Below, piece by piece: positions 47,576 to 56,690 of a DNA stretch of 64,000 nucleotides. The stretch covers positions 124,001 to 188,000 of the forward strand of contig NZ_LNXS01000029.1 of the NCBI RefSeq assembly GCF_001467525.1, written 5' to 3'. The position numbers were made by a program, and so were the translations under genes. This stretch comes from Legionella anisa. GTDB lineage: Bacteria; Pseudomonadota; Gammaproteobacteria; Legionellales; Legionellaceae. The notes under the pieces are model-generated. The model saw only the letters and a program-made list of their open reading frames with translations. It was not told the DNA's origin and searched no databases. Each line of letters begins with the position of its first letter. Positions within the stretch are counted from its first letter, which is position 1.

Positions 47576-48646
47576 ATGACTGTTTTATCGGAATTAGAAC
47601 GTTATTCTCAGCAAATCAAATTAGAAGAAATTGGCATTCAGGGACAAATAAAACTACGAAAAGCAAAGGTATTATGTATTGGTGCGGGCGGTATTGGAGC
47701 TACTCTACTTCCTTATCTTGCTGGCGCAGGAGTAGGAACAATAGGAATTATTGATGGTGATATAATCGAAGAAAATAATCTACATCGACAAATTCTTTAC
47801 CAGGAAATGGATGTGGGCAAGGCAAAAGCTGATGTTGCAAAAATAAAAATACACGCTTTAAATTCCAGTAATACGATTCACACACACGCTTTTCGTTTAA
47901 CTGCTTGTAATGCAGAAGAAATTATTGCGCAATACGATCTGGTGGCCGATTGTTCCGACAATTTTTATACGCGTTATCTTGTTCATGATACATGCCATCG
48001 TTTAGGAAAACCGTATGTCTATGCAAGTGCTTATCAATTCCAAGGGCATTGCTCTTTATTTTACGGGCAAGAAAATCCCTGTTTACATTGTTTGTTTCCG
48101 ATTATTCCTGACATGGGTCCCAATTGTCAAAATGGTGGGGTATTAGGTACTCTTCCTGGATTATTAGGACTTTTGCAGGCTACAGAAATTATCAAATGGA
48201 TTACCACAAGTAGTGCCTCATTACTGAATCGATTGCTTTGTATTGACTTACTCACTATGGAGATAAAAAAAATTCAGTTGATTAAAAACGAAGAATGTCA
48301 ATTTTGTGTTTTTGGTCAAACCCTTGAAGCAAGTACTTTTTGTATCCATGCAGATGAGATGCAGGTTTTTACCATTGCACGCGAAGATTTGTCGCGTTTT
48401 TTGCAAGAGAATCCTGATGTGTTTTTATTGGATGTGAGAACAGCCGACGAACACTACCATAACAATTTAGGTGGAAAATTAATTCCTTTGGCTGAGTTGC
48501 CCATGCGTCTTGATGAGCTGGATCCCTTAGAGCCTATCCTTATTTATTGTCAGTCCGGCCAAAGAAGTCAGCGTGCTGTACTGTTATTAAGACAAGCGGG
48601 ATTTCGCACGGTTTATCACTTGGCCAATGGAATGGGTTCATTATAA
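47576..48646 (+). CDS. thiF: ThiF/MoeB-type adenylyltransferase with rhodanese domain
   Basis: 356 residues from ATG 47576 (GAGGAA upstream). The E1-like domain has CIGAGGIGATLLPYLAGAGV, IIDGDIIEENNLHRQ and DCSDNFYTRYLV, with zinc-site pairs CLHC and CQFC. Residues about 265-356 are a rhodanese domain with active-site loop YCQSGQRS, as in MOCS3/Uba4. It should adenylate the ThiS C-terminus and may also pass sulfur to it, replacing ThiI. It is the last gene of the thiamine group; a REP palindrome follows. A MoeB role for molybdopterin is the alternative, made less likely by the operon. Confidence 0.92.
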   Translation: MTVLSELERYSQQIKLEEIGIQGQIKLRKAKVLCIGAGGIGATLLPYLAGAGVGTIGIIDGDIIEENNLHRQILYQEMDVGKAKADVAKIKIHALNSSNTIHTHAFRLTACNAEEIIAQYDLVADCSDNFYTRYLVHDTCHRLGKPYVYASAYQFQGHCSLFYGQENPCLHCLFPIIPDMGPNCQNGGVLGTLPGLLGLLQATEIIKWITTSSASLLNRLLCIDLLTMEIKKIQLIKNEECQFCVFGQTLEASTFCIHADEMQVFTIAREDLSRFLQENPDVFLLDVRTADEHYHNNLGGKLIPLAELPMRLDELDPLEPILIYCQSGQRSQRAVLLLRQAGFRTVYHLANGMGSL

Positions 48647-48658
48647 ATTATAAACATA

Positions 48659-48713
48659 TAGCCTGGGTGAAGCGCAGCGAAACCCGGGCTCTGCTGCGCT
48701 TCACCCAGGCTAC
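48659..48713. repeat. REP-like palindrome, copy 8
   Basis: TAGCCTGGGTGAAGCGCAGCG ... GCTGCGCTTCACCCAGGCTA; it lies 3 bases from the convergent multicopper oxidase stop codon. Confidence 0.85.
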
Positions 48714-48716
48714 GAT

Positions 48717-50204
48717 TTATCTACGAAAAGTATCTTTCTTATAATCAGGTATTTTTACGCCATTATAATTAATAAAAGTCATCATTCCCGTGGCTTCATG
48801 ATAGAGCATATGGCAATGAAACATCCAATTTCCTGGATTATCAGTATCGAATTGTATTTTGACGGTGGAATTAGGCAAAACTAAAACCGTATCACGCATT
48901 GGCCCATTTTTAAGAGGAGTCCCATCAATTTCTGTGACTTCAAAAAAATGCCCATGTAAATGCATAGGATGAGCCATGCCTGTTTTATTCATTATGATTA
49001 TTTCTATTCTTTTATTTTTATCAACACTCAATGGAGTAATATTAGGCCACGCTTGATTATTTATTTTCCAAATATAGTTCATCATATCACCATCTAAAGT
49101 GACAGTGAGCGTTTGATTTGGTTGTTTCACAGGAAGAGGAGTTAATGAGTGGGTTTTAAATTCTTGCTCATAATTTAGTCCGCCAACAAGAGAGGAGGCT
49201 TTTTCACTCACTGATATTTTAGAAGCGCCTGGTGTAGATAAAATTAATCCAGTTTGCAGTTGTGTTCCAGCACCTTGAGCAAGGATAGGATAAGCTCCTT
49301 CGCCTTCAGGGATTTTGATGAGGATATCAATACGTTGTCCAACGGCAAGTTGAAATTGATTACCCGAAATTTCTTTGATGGGTTGTCCATCAACAGAAAT
49401 TGCTTTTCCCTGAAGCTTGCCAAGATTGATAAAAAAATTAGTCATTGCTGCACCATCAATAATGCGAAGTCGCACAACTTCCCCACTGTGAACCGGGATT
49501 ATTTCAGGATTGGAAAGAGTGTGATAATTTGTTAAAAAAGCATCATAAGTCACATCATTTAAATCAGGCTTTTCTGCTTTAGATGTACTTTTTTTCATTG
49601 AATTATCATTCATGGGTGTTTTTTGTTGCATATCACCCATTGTTTTTAGGGGGACAGTACCTTTGTTTTTTAACTCATACAACAGAGTTGTAGGTTTTTT
49701 ATAGCTAAAATCTCCAAGAAATAAAACGACACTCTTTTCTTTATTTTTTTCATTGGGCTCGTAAATGATAAATGGGGCAGAAAGAAAGCGCTGGACTTGT
49801 AAATCAAAATGAGAGTGCATCCAATAAGTGCCTGATTGGCGTAATTTAAAATGATAATGAGACTCTCCCCCAGCTGGAATAGGTGCTTGCGTTACATAAG
49901 GTACGCCATCTTGTGAGTTTGGTAAAATTAGCCCATGCCAATGAACTACTGTAGGACTATCAGTTGTATTTTTAACTACTGCATCAAAATATTGTCCTTT
50001 TACCCCCTGATAACCCCAAGTTCCATCGAGTTGTTCAATTTTGAATACTTCTGTGCTCTTTCCATCTACTACAAGAGGTATTTTTTTTATAATAAGGACA
50101 GTGGACTGTTTTGTGTCCTGAGCGTTTTTTTCTGTTGCTGAATATCCAGTTATCAGATAGGTCATCATACATAAAAGAATAAATACGACCTTTGAAATGT
50201 CCAT
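48717..50204 (-). CDS. Secreted multicopper oxidase
   Basis: 495 residues from ATG 50204 (AGAG upstream). It has a Sec-type signal peptide (VVFILLCMMTYLITGYSA) and no twin arginine, unlike E. coli CueO. Copper sites are complete: HWHG and HSH, then HPMHLHGHFF and HCHMLYHEATGM with the type-1 Cys, His and axial Met. A Met-rich insertion (MGDMQQKTPMNDNSMKK, about residues 190-206) resembles the methionine-rich loop that binds Cu(I) in CueO. Copper detoxification or metal/phenol oxidation in the periplasm is the expected role. It stands alone. Confidence 0.92.
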   Translation of the reverse strand: MDISKVVFILLCMMTYLITGYSATEKNAQDTKQSTVLIIKKIPLVVDGKSTEVFKIEQLDGTWGYQGVKGQYFDAVVKNTTDSPTVVHWHGLILPNSQDGVPYVTQAPIPAGGESHYHFKLRQSGTYWMHSHFDLQVQRFLSAPFIIYEPNEKNKEKSVVLFLGDFSYKKPTTLLYELKNKGTVPLKTMGDMQQKTPMNDNSMKKSTSKAEKPDLNDVTYDAFLTNYHTLSNPEIIPVHSGEVVRLRIIDGAAMTNFFINLGKLQGKAISVDGQPIKEISGNQFQLAVGQRIDILIKIPEGEGAYPILAQGAGTQLQTGLILSTPGASKISVSEKASSLVGGLNYEQEFKTHSLTPLPVKQPNQTLTVTLDGDMMNYIWKINNQAWPNITPLSVDKNKRIEIIIMNKTGMAHPMHLHGHFFEVTEIDGTPLKNGPMRDTVLVLPNSTVKIQFDTDNPGNWMFHCHMLYHEATGMMTFINYNGVKIPDYKKDTFRR

Positions 50205-50360
50205 TTTGGTCTCTTTTTGAGCTGACACTGAAAATTATAGTTCAAAATAGGACCTAATATTATGAAAAACTGTTTTAATTTCCGCTTTGATTCATTTACC
50301 TTAAGAGCAATTCACTATATGATGTCACGCGATTATCAATAGTAGATTAAAGGAGACGAT

Positions 50361-50693
50361 ATGAGTTTTTTTATTAGCGATGCTCTGGCTGGAGCGGGAA
50401 CAGCAGCGCCTCAAGCAGATGGATCTTTTTCGCTCATTATGATCGCCGCTATTTTTGTGTTGTTCTACTTTATGCTGATTAGACCCCAAAACAAAAGAGC
50501 AAAAGAACATCGTGAATTAATAAACCGTTTAAAGAAGGGTGATGAGATTATTACCGCAGGCGGTATGTTAGCTAAAGTAGTGAGTCTGGATGATCAATAC
50601 ATTAAGATCAGTCTTGCAGAGGGCGTAGAGATTAATTTACAAAAAAGTGCGGTAAGTACTGTATTGCCCAAAGGCACTATAAAATCGCTTTAA
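50361..50693 (+). CDS. yajC: Sec translocase accessory subunit YajC
   Basis: 110 residues with one transmembrane helix (FSLIMIAAIFVLFYFMLIRPQNKR) and the conserved cytosolic KGDEIITAGGMLAKV. It binds SecDF-YidC. AAAGGAGA precedes ATG 50361. It is followed by secD after 19 bases. Confidence 0.97.
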   Translation: MSFFISDALAGAGTAAPQADGSFSLIMIAAIFVLFYFMLIRPQNKRAKEHRELINRLKKGDEIITAGGMLAKVVSLDDQYIKISLAEGVEINLQKSAVSTVLPKGTIKSL

Positions 50694-50712
50694 GAAAGCA
50701 TAGGACACGGAA

Positions 50713-52566
50713 ATGCAAAATAAATATCCTCTGTGGAAAAACCTAATGCTGATTATTATTGCGGTTGTTGGGTTTATTTACGCTATACCTAATTTATATA
50801 CAGAAAACCCTGTAGTACAGATTTCATCTGAGACCCCTGTGGATTATGATGAATTAAAAAATCAGGTGGAAAGTATCTTAAAAAAAGATAACCTGTCTTT
50901 TAAATCGATTATCGCCCAAAATGAAGGGGTAGAGGTTGTTTTTTCATCGACTGACTCTCAGCTATTAGCCCGCGATACCATCAAAAATGCTTTGGGTTCT
51001 CAATATACTGTGGCTCTGAATTTAGCTCCATCAACACCACATTGGTTGGATGCAATTCATGCTGCCCCAATGAAACAAGGTCTGGACTTACGAGGTGGAG
51101 TGCATTTTCTGTTAGAAGTTGATGTAGACAGTGTCATTAGCCGTCGTTATGAAGGGATAATGAAAAATATTAGCCAAGAGTTGCGTGAGCTTGGTATTCG
51201 TTATACAGGTATTCGATATGTAGCAGACAAAGGTGTTAATTTACGCTTCCGTGATAGTGAGTCTATGGATAATGCTTATTTGGGCTTAAAGGAAAAAATT
51301 CCCGATCTCATTTTTGTAAAAAACAAAACAGGTAATGAAATTCTAGCATCGATTTCACCTGTTGAATTAAATAAGACGCGCCAAAATACGATTGAACAAA
51401 CAATGAGTATTTTACGTAACAGGGTGAATGAGTTAGGTGTTGGCGAAGCAGTTGTGCAACAACAAGGGGCAACCCGCGTTGCGGTGGATTTACCTGGAAT
51501 TCAAGATGCGGCACGCGCCAAGCAAATTCTTGGCGGGACTGCGACGTTACAATTCTACCTGGTAGATCAGGACAATGATCCGCAAATCGCGAAACAAACA
51601 GGTGCTATTCCCGTCAATGATAAATTACTCATGATGGAGGGGCGTCCTATTCTGTTAAAGAGACAAGTCGTGTTGAGTGGTGATTCAATTACCTCAGCAG
51701 TATCTAGTTATGATCAGCAAACGGCTACTCCAGCAGTGCAAATACAACTTGGTGGTGGTGAAAGTCTGTTTACTAAAGTTACTCGTGAAAATATTGGTAA
51801 ACGTATGGCCATTGTTTATGTTGAAACAAAAAACACCATGCAAACTGTCAATGGAGAAGAAAAAAGAGTCACTCATAGAGAGGAGCGTGTTATTAGTGCT
51901 CCAGTGATCCAAAACGCTTTGGGAAATAATTTTCAGATTACTGGCCTCGCTGACAGTAAAGAAGCAAGTAATTTGGCTTTGCTGCTTAGGGCTGGAGCTT
52001 TGCCTGCTGCGATTTATCCAATAGAGGAACGCACAGTAGGGCCAACTTTAGGTAAAGAAAATATCCGTAGAGGTATTATTTCTTTGCAGGTTGGTATGGG
52101 CCTAATTCTAATCTTGATGTTGGTTTATTACCGGCTTTTTGGACTCATTGCTAATATTGCTCTGTTGCTTAACCTCGTTTTGCTCGGTGCTTTATTGTCT
52201 CTGATCGATGCTACCCTGACTCTTCCTGGTATCGCAGGAATTGTATTGACGGTAGGTATGGCTGTAGATGCCAACGTACTGATTTATGAGCGAATTCGAG
52301 AGGAATTGCGGAATGGATTATCGCCTCAAGCGGCAATTAGTGCAGGATATGATCGTGCATTTTCTACGATTCTTGATGCGAATGTGACAACGTTAATCGT
52401 AGCAATTATTTTGTTTGCTGTAGGTACAGGACCAGTACGTGGATTTGCAGTAACGCTTTCTTTGGGGTTATTAACCTCTATGCTCACAGGTATCACTTAC
52501 ACCCGAGGGATTGTAAATTGGTATTATGGTGGTAGGGTTGTTAAGAAATTGTCTATTGGTATTTAA
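50713..52566 (+). CDS. secD: Protein translocase subunit SecD
   Basis: 617 residues. N-terminal helix, large periplasmic P1 domain, then DLRGGVHFLLEVD, GIQDAARAKQILGGTA, and six-helix RND-type membrane core with AGIVLTVGMAVDANVLIYERIREE. It uses the proton gradient to help pull exported proteins out of SecYEG. Its length matches E. coli SecD (615). It is co-transcribed with yajC and secF. Confidence 0.97.
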   Translation: MQNKYPLWKNLMLIIIAVVGFIYAIPNLYTENPVVQISSETPVDYDELKNQVESILKKDNLSFKSIIAQNEGVEVVFSSTDSQLLARDTIKNALGSQYTVALNLAPSTPHWLDAIHAAPMKQGLDLRGGVHFLLEVDVDSVISRRYEGIMKNISQELRELGIRYTGIRYVADKGVNLRFRDSESMDNAYLGLKEKIPDLIFVKNKTGNEILASISPVELNKTRQNTIEQTMSILRNRVNELGVGEAVVQQQGATRVAVDLPGIQDAARAKQILGGTATLQFYLVDQDNDPQIAKQTGAIPVNDKLLMMEGRPILLKRQVVLSGDSITSAVSSYDQQTATPAVQIQLGGGESLFTKVTRENIGKRMAIVYVETKNTMQTVNGEEKRVTHREERVISAPVIQNALGNNFQITGLADSKEASNLALLLRAGALPAAIYPIEERTVGPTLGKENIRRGIISLQVGMGLILILMLVYYRLFGLIANIALLLNLVLLGALLSLIDATLTLPGIAGIVLTVGMAVDANVLIYERIREELRNGLSPQAAISAGYDRAFSTILDANVTTLIVAIILFAVGTGPVRGFAVTLSLGLLTSMLTGITYTRGIVNWYYGGRVVKKLSIGI

Positions 52567-52578
52567 GGCGAGGCTCAG

Positions 52579-53496
52579 ATGGAATTTTTTAATCCAAATT
52601 CAAATGTGGACTTTATGGGTGCTCGCCGTTGGACGGCGACGTTCTCCATATTAATTTTTGTGCTGTCTATAGGCGCTTTAATGATTCATGGCTTGAAGTG
52701 GGGGCTTGATTTTACTGGTGGAACTCAAATTGAAGTTTCTTATGCTTCTGCTGCAGATTTACCTTCAATAAGGGAAAGTCTGAATAAGGCAGGGTTTAAA
52801 GAAGCTCAGGTTGTGAGTTATGGTACTTCTAAGGATGTATTAATTAGTATTGCTCCCAGAGAAGATAAAGCACAAGCTCGTCTGGTTGATCAAGTTATGA
52901 GTGCTCTACCAGGTGCTGTTAAGCAACGAGTTGACTTTGTTGGGCCGCAAGTAGGGCAAGAATTAGCAACCAAAGGCGCCTTGGCTGTTCTTGTTTCTTT
53001 GTTAGCGACGATGATATATATTGCCATGCGTTTTGAGTATCGGCTTGCAGTGAGTTCTGCTGTTGCTCTGGTGCATGACCCTGTATTGATATTGGGTATT
53101 TTTGCTTTTTTCGGCTTTGAATTCGATTTGAAAGCACTGGCAGGTTTGTTGGCGGTAATTGGTTATTCTCTTAATGATACTATCGTGGTATTTGATAGGG
53201 TACGCGAGAATTTTATTAAGGTTCGTCGTTCTAGTCCTATCGAAATCATGAATATTTCGATTAACCAAACTTTATCACGTACCATCATGACTTCTGTACT
53301 AACACTTTTTGTAGTACTTGCGCTTTTTATCTACGGAGGCGAAGCCATACGCGGATTTTCTCTAGCATTGATCATTGGTATTGTAATCGGGACTTATTCT
53401 TCAATTTATGTTGCTGGGGCTTTAGCTGTAGCTATGGGACTGGATAAAAAAGACTTTATGCCTAGCCAGCGCAAAGAGGTTGATAGTCGTCCTTAA
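52579..53496 (+). CDS. secF: Protein translocase subunit SecF
   Basis: 305 residues: N-terminal FMGARRWTATFS, LKWGLDFTGGTQIEV, and the membrane motif VIGYSLNDTIVVFDRVREN. It pairs with SecD. 12 bases after secD, with GGCGAGG upstream of ATG. A REP palindrome closes the operon. Confidence 0.97.
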   Translation: MEFFNPNSNVDFMGARRWTATFSILIFVLSIGALMIHGLKWGLDFTGGTQIEVSYASAADLPSIRESLNKAGFKEAQVVSYGTSKDVLISIAPREDKAQARLVDQVMSALPGAVKQRVDFVGPQVGQELATKGALAVLVSLLATMIYIAMRFEYRLAVSSAVALVHDPVLILGIFAFFGFEFDLKALAGLLAVIGYSLNDTIVVFDRVRENFIKVRRSSPIEIMNISINQTLSRTIMTSVLTLFVVLALFIYGGEAIRGFSLALIIGIVIGTYSSIYVAGALAVAMGLDKKDFMPSQRKEVDSRP

Positions 53497-53498
53497 TC

Positions 53499-53577
53499 GT
53501 AGCCTGGGTGCAGCGCAGCGAAACCCGGGTATTGGGAAGTCCAGAACCCGGGTTTCGCTGCGCTGCACCCAGGCTAC
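53499..53577. repeat. REP-like palindrome, copy 9 (complete)
   Basis: GTAGCCTGGGTGCAGCGCAG ... CTGCGCTGCACCCAGGCTAC between convergent secF and the next gene. Confidence 0.85.
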
Positions 53578-53631
53578 TGTTGCAATTTCCATTTAATTTC
53601 AAATTAAAGAAACCGTAATCCTGGCTTTTAT

Positions 53632-54912
53632 TTATACCAGTGAGAATGATTCCACTTCATCATCATTTTTCTGAGTTTCTTCTTTTTTCTCTGATTCTTG
53701 TTGTACTTCGGCTGAATCCTGTGTTTTACCACGCGCAGCTAATTGTTTCTTTAATTCCTCAATTACCTCAGGGGGAATGTGTACCGGTTTATCAGAGTCT
53801 TTTATTTCTTCTCCCTCAATACGAATCTCACCTGCTTCAGTTATCTCAAGAATTTTTTTAGTATATCCTTGGGGTAATGCATTCTCAGGGACTAATTGAA
53901 TAGGGATACCCGAAACTATTGTAGCTCCATCAACAATTCGTACCCCATCAAGTGCAGCAAGTTGTGATGATTTACTGTAATAACGACTTATTAGAGAACA
54001 AATAGACCAAAGTAAATTATATGCTGCGTCAAAGGGAAGGCCTACTCCTATCCCGATGCCTTGTCCGAGATAATTTCCTGCTGTGCTCATAATATGAGCC
54101 AAACTGATTGTACAAAAAGAAGTGAGGAGTTTTGTCGCAATCACTGGTGCCAAGAGGGCAACTCCGGTTGGTCCAGCGGGACTAAAAACTAATAAAGTAC
54201 TTCCAACCAGTGCTGTTAATTGAACGCGAGGAGAAATTGCGGTGGTCGAGTTAGTTATTCCCTCCGCCATTACCACGCCTACAGTAGCTCCTGCATAAGC
54301 CAAAGCCGTGCCAAAGAAAGGCTGGGTGATTGAAATTACAGGGAAACTTGTGAATTGCTCTTTAGATTCTTTTGTACGAGTCATTTCTTTTAAAAAATCT
54401 GTGAATTCTTTCCATTCTTTCTCTGTAAAAGGCTTGAGCCCATCTTTTTCCAGGGCTACATTAGCATGTTCAAGAGCATGTGGTGTTTTAACGAGTCGAT
54501 CTGCTGTCAAATAACAGGCTTCTTTATCTTCATCATCCAGATAATTAATAACAGTAATTCCGAAATAGTCTTCCGTTAAACGATAAAGTGTGGAGTTTCG
54601 TTTTGAACTTTTGATTTGTGATTGCACGTACAAGCATGCAGCGAGCATAAATCGAGCTGCGATCATGTAGACTTGACGTTGTGCTGGAGTTTTGATGTCT
54701 TCTTCGTTAAGCAAATGTATTTTAAGTAGTGTTCTTACTTTTTCTAAGAATGAAATTTGCTTGCTCCTACTGACTAAATCCGTTCCTCCAAAAAAAATCG
54801 GCGTACCTATTATTGACGGTTTTTTGTTCAAATCAATTTTTTTTTCTGCTTCATAATCTTTACGTAAATTGTCAAATTTTGCGATACATCCTGGCGCAAG
54901 AATAAAGTGCAT
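53632..54912 (-). CDS. Membrane protein with acidic C-terminal tail, candidate effector
   Basis: 426 residues. Residues 1-190 are soluble and helical; 200-330 hold about three or four Gly/Ala/Thr-rich hydrophobic segments (FGTALAYAGATVGVVMAEGI, LVGSTLLVFSPAGPTGVALL); 330-426 is polar and ends in a Glu/Asp-rich tail (ESEKKEETQKNDDEVES) followed by FSLV. A Glu-rich stretch near the C-terminus is a known feature of many Dot/Icm substrates, which is the sole basis for the effector idea. No family recognised. GGGGGA lies before ATG 54912. It is convergent with secF. Confidence 0.6.
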   Translation of the reverse strand: MHFILAPGCIAKFDNLRKDYEAEKKIDLNKKPSIIGTPIFFGGTDLVSRSKQISFLEKVRTLLKIHLLNEEDIKTPAQRQVYMIAARFMLAACLYVQSQIKSSKRNSTLYRLTEDYFGITVINYLDDEDKEACYLTADRLVKTPHALEHANVALEKDGLKPFTEKEWKEFTDFLKEMTRTKESKEQFTSFPVISITQPFFGTALAYAGATVGVVMAEGITNSTTAISPRVQLTALVGSTLLVFSPAGPTGVALLAPVIATKLLTSFCTISLAHIMSTAGNYLGQGIGIGVGLPFDAAYNLLWSICSLISRYYSKSSQLAALDGVRIVDGATIVSGIPIQLVPENALPQGYTKKILEITEAGEIRIEGEEIKDSDKPVHIPPEVIEELKKQLAARGKTQDSAEVQQESEKKEETQKNDDEVESFSLV

Positions 54913-55404
54913 GATATCCCCCTTCCATTGGCATATTTTTTTGTGTGTGATACACGTGTAATTCCTTTTGCATATTTTATCTTACTTCGTAATTGTATAA
55001 ATGCAATGTTATTTGATTATTTTTTACTAAATTGCTTCAATATATTGAACGTTTATATTTTATTTAGTAATTAACATGTTGAAATGATGCATTTTTTCAG
55101 GATTATGATACTTTTAGCTTAATGACCAATAATTATTAGAAACTTGCTATAAAGAGAGAAGTGCGAGGAGACGCGGAGCGACGCAGAAGCCGGAGTGTAC
55201 ACAAAGTCACATGAGGGTTCGCGCACCGCATCGACGTAGCAATTCTCTTTGTAATAGAGTTTCCCAAGAGGTTTATTGTACGTTGTGGGTGCAAGTAGGG
55301 TACTTGGGCGATGCGAAGCCATAATCCAAGCAACGAGCAGATGAAGGATATATTCTGAGTCATGCTTACTTCTCCCAAACTGTATTTTTACAGGAACAGA
55401 GAAG
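54913..55404. other. A+T-rich gap holding a family B repeat
   Basis: Apart from the MITE-like copy at 55138-55274 I see only A+T-rich sequence. The open frames seen here on the minus strand are by-products of the repeat. Promoters for both flanking genes should lie within. Confidence 0.4.
55138..55274. repeat. MITE-like element, family B, copy 2 (degenerate)
   Basis: Shares GAGGAGACGCGGAGCG, GGAGTGTACAC and GCACCG.ATCGACG with copy 1 at 24352-24495; the terminal repeats are diverged (AGAAACTTGCTAT at the left, AGAGTTTCCCAAGAGGTTT at the right). Confidence 0.7.
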
Positions 55405-56292
55405 GTGATTGAATTGATAAATGATATGAAAAAAGTGAGTTTCATGGAACGGTTGAAACATTTATTTCTGCTTCTTCGTGTGTCCCACTGGGCCAAAGCA
55501 GTCTTTGTGATGCTGGGATTTTGTTACACACCCATTCCTGGATATTTTATACCAGCTTTACTTGCTTCTTTGGCTTTTTGCCTTATTTCAAGCGCTGTTT
55601 ATATTTATAATGATATTGAAGACAGAATTGAAGACAGTTTGCATCCTCACAAACGACATAGGCCGCTAGCGAGCGGAAAAGTTTCTCTATCAGAAGCGAT
55701 TTTTATGTTGTTTTTATTGTTGCTTACGGGGCTTACTTTGGGGTGGTTGATTTCTAAAAAACTGGCTCTAATTCTCTGTATTTATTTAGTAATTAATGTT
55801 GCTTATAACCATCTTTTCAAACTTATCCCCATCATCGATGTACTTTGTATTGCTGCAGGATTTATGTTGCGTGTGTTAGCCGGTACTTTGGGCATTGGCC
55901 TACCCATTTCTACCTGGTTGATTATTGCAGTAACTTTACTGAGTCTTTTTATCGCTTTAAACAAACGCCAAATGGAAATGCAATTAGGATTAAAGCATTC
56001 GACACGTAAAGTATTGAAGAAATATAATCCTTTAGTCCTTCATTGGCTGATTGTATCCGTAGGCCTTGCCAGTTTCATTACGTACGTCTTTTACATCATT
56101 TATGTTCGAGATGAATCGTTTTATTTTATGTTAACTGTACCTTTCGCAGCAATTGCATTGTGGCGATTTGCCTGGCTGGCAAGACAAAATATTGAAAATG
56201 ATGACCCAGTTATTGTTTTTTTGAGCGATCAATTGTCACGAATTAATCTTTGGTGTTTTGTGATTTTGACCTTTATGGCTTTAGCTCAATGA
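55405..56292 (+). CDS. UbiA-family prenyltransferase, resembling decaprenyl-phosphate phosphoribosyltransferase
   Basis: 295 residues and about eight to nine membrane helices. The first Asp-rich motif NDIEDRIEDSLHPHKRHRP is the DPPR-synthase type (NDxxDxxxDxxHPxKRxRP); the second Asp motif region follows as IIDVLCIAAGFMLRVLAG. Known members move a phosphoribosyl group onto polyprenyl phosphate for arabinose-type envelope sugars. Starts GTG 55405 and ATG 55426 are both possible. It overlaps by ATGA the remnant gene next to it and lies two genes before a sugar dehydratase, suggesting envelope glycan synthesis. Confidence 0.82.
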   Translation: MIELINDMKKVSFMERLKHLFLLLRVSHWAKAVFVMLGFCYTPIPGYFIPALLASLAFCLISSAVYIYNDIEDRIEDSLHPHKRHRPLASGKVSLSEAIFMLFLLLLTGLTLGWLISKKLALILCIYLVINVAYNHLFKLIPIIDVLCIAAGFMLRVLAGTLGIGLPISTWLIIAVTLLSLFIALNKRQMEMQLGLKHSTRKVLKKYNPLVLHWLIVSVGLASFITYVFYIIYVRDESFYFMLTVPFAAIALWRFAWLARQNIENDDPVIVFLSDQLSRINLWCFVILTFMALAQ

Positions 56293-56599
56293 AAGATAGG
56301 GTGCGTTGGTATGACAGCACTCTAATCTTATTATTTTTTATCCTGCGAAACACTGGTATGAGCAATTTTGTAAGAAAATTTTGCGCAAAAAGCCAGCAAC
56401 CATCATTTTAACTTCGTTTATTAAACAAGACGAAGTAATATATACACCGAGTGATGTTTGTTTAAAAACTGAGTTGAGCAAATATTTTAATTACAAATTA
56501 AGTAAAACTTATGTAAGTATTAGCTCCGACTCGATTTATCGCTATGAAATATATGAAAGATCCTCCATTTCTTCACCAGAAGAGATAAATTTAGATTAG
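56289..56599 (+). pseudogene. Remnant of a membrane gene, start and end in different frames
   Basis: ATG 56289 overlaps the UbiA-family stop (ATGA) and begins MKDRVRWYDSTLILLFFIL, the look of a membrane protein N-terminus, but stops after 40 codons. A second frame ending at 56599 reads YPAKHWYEQFCKKILRKKP, ATIILTSFIKQDEVIYTP, then KTYVSISSDSIYRYEIYE, resembling the soluble C-terminus of a polytopic glycosyltransferase. The two frames are offset, so an internal deletion or frameshift of a larger gene is likely. A free-standing 72-residue protein from TTG 56381 is the alternative. Confidence 0.4.
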
Positions 56600-56690
56600 G
56601 GTTTACCATTGTTGTAGTGATTTTTTGGTGAGATACAATTCAACATAGTGTACTATCTCACGATAATAAGATAATAAAAATGAGTAAAGG

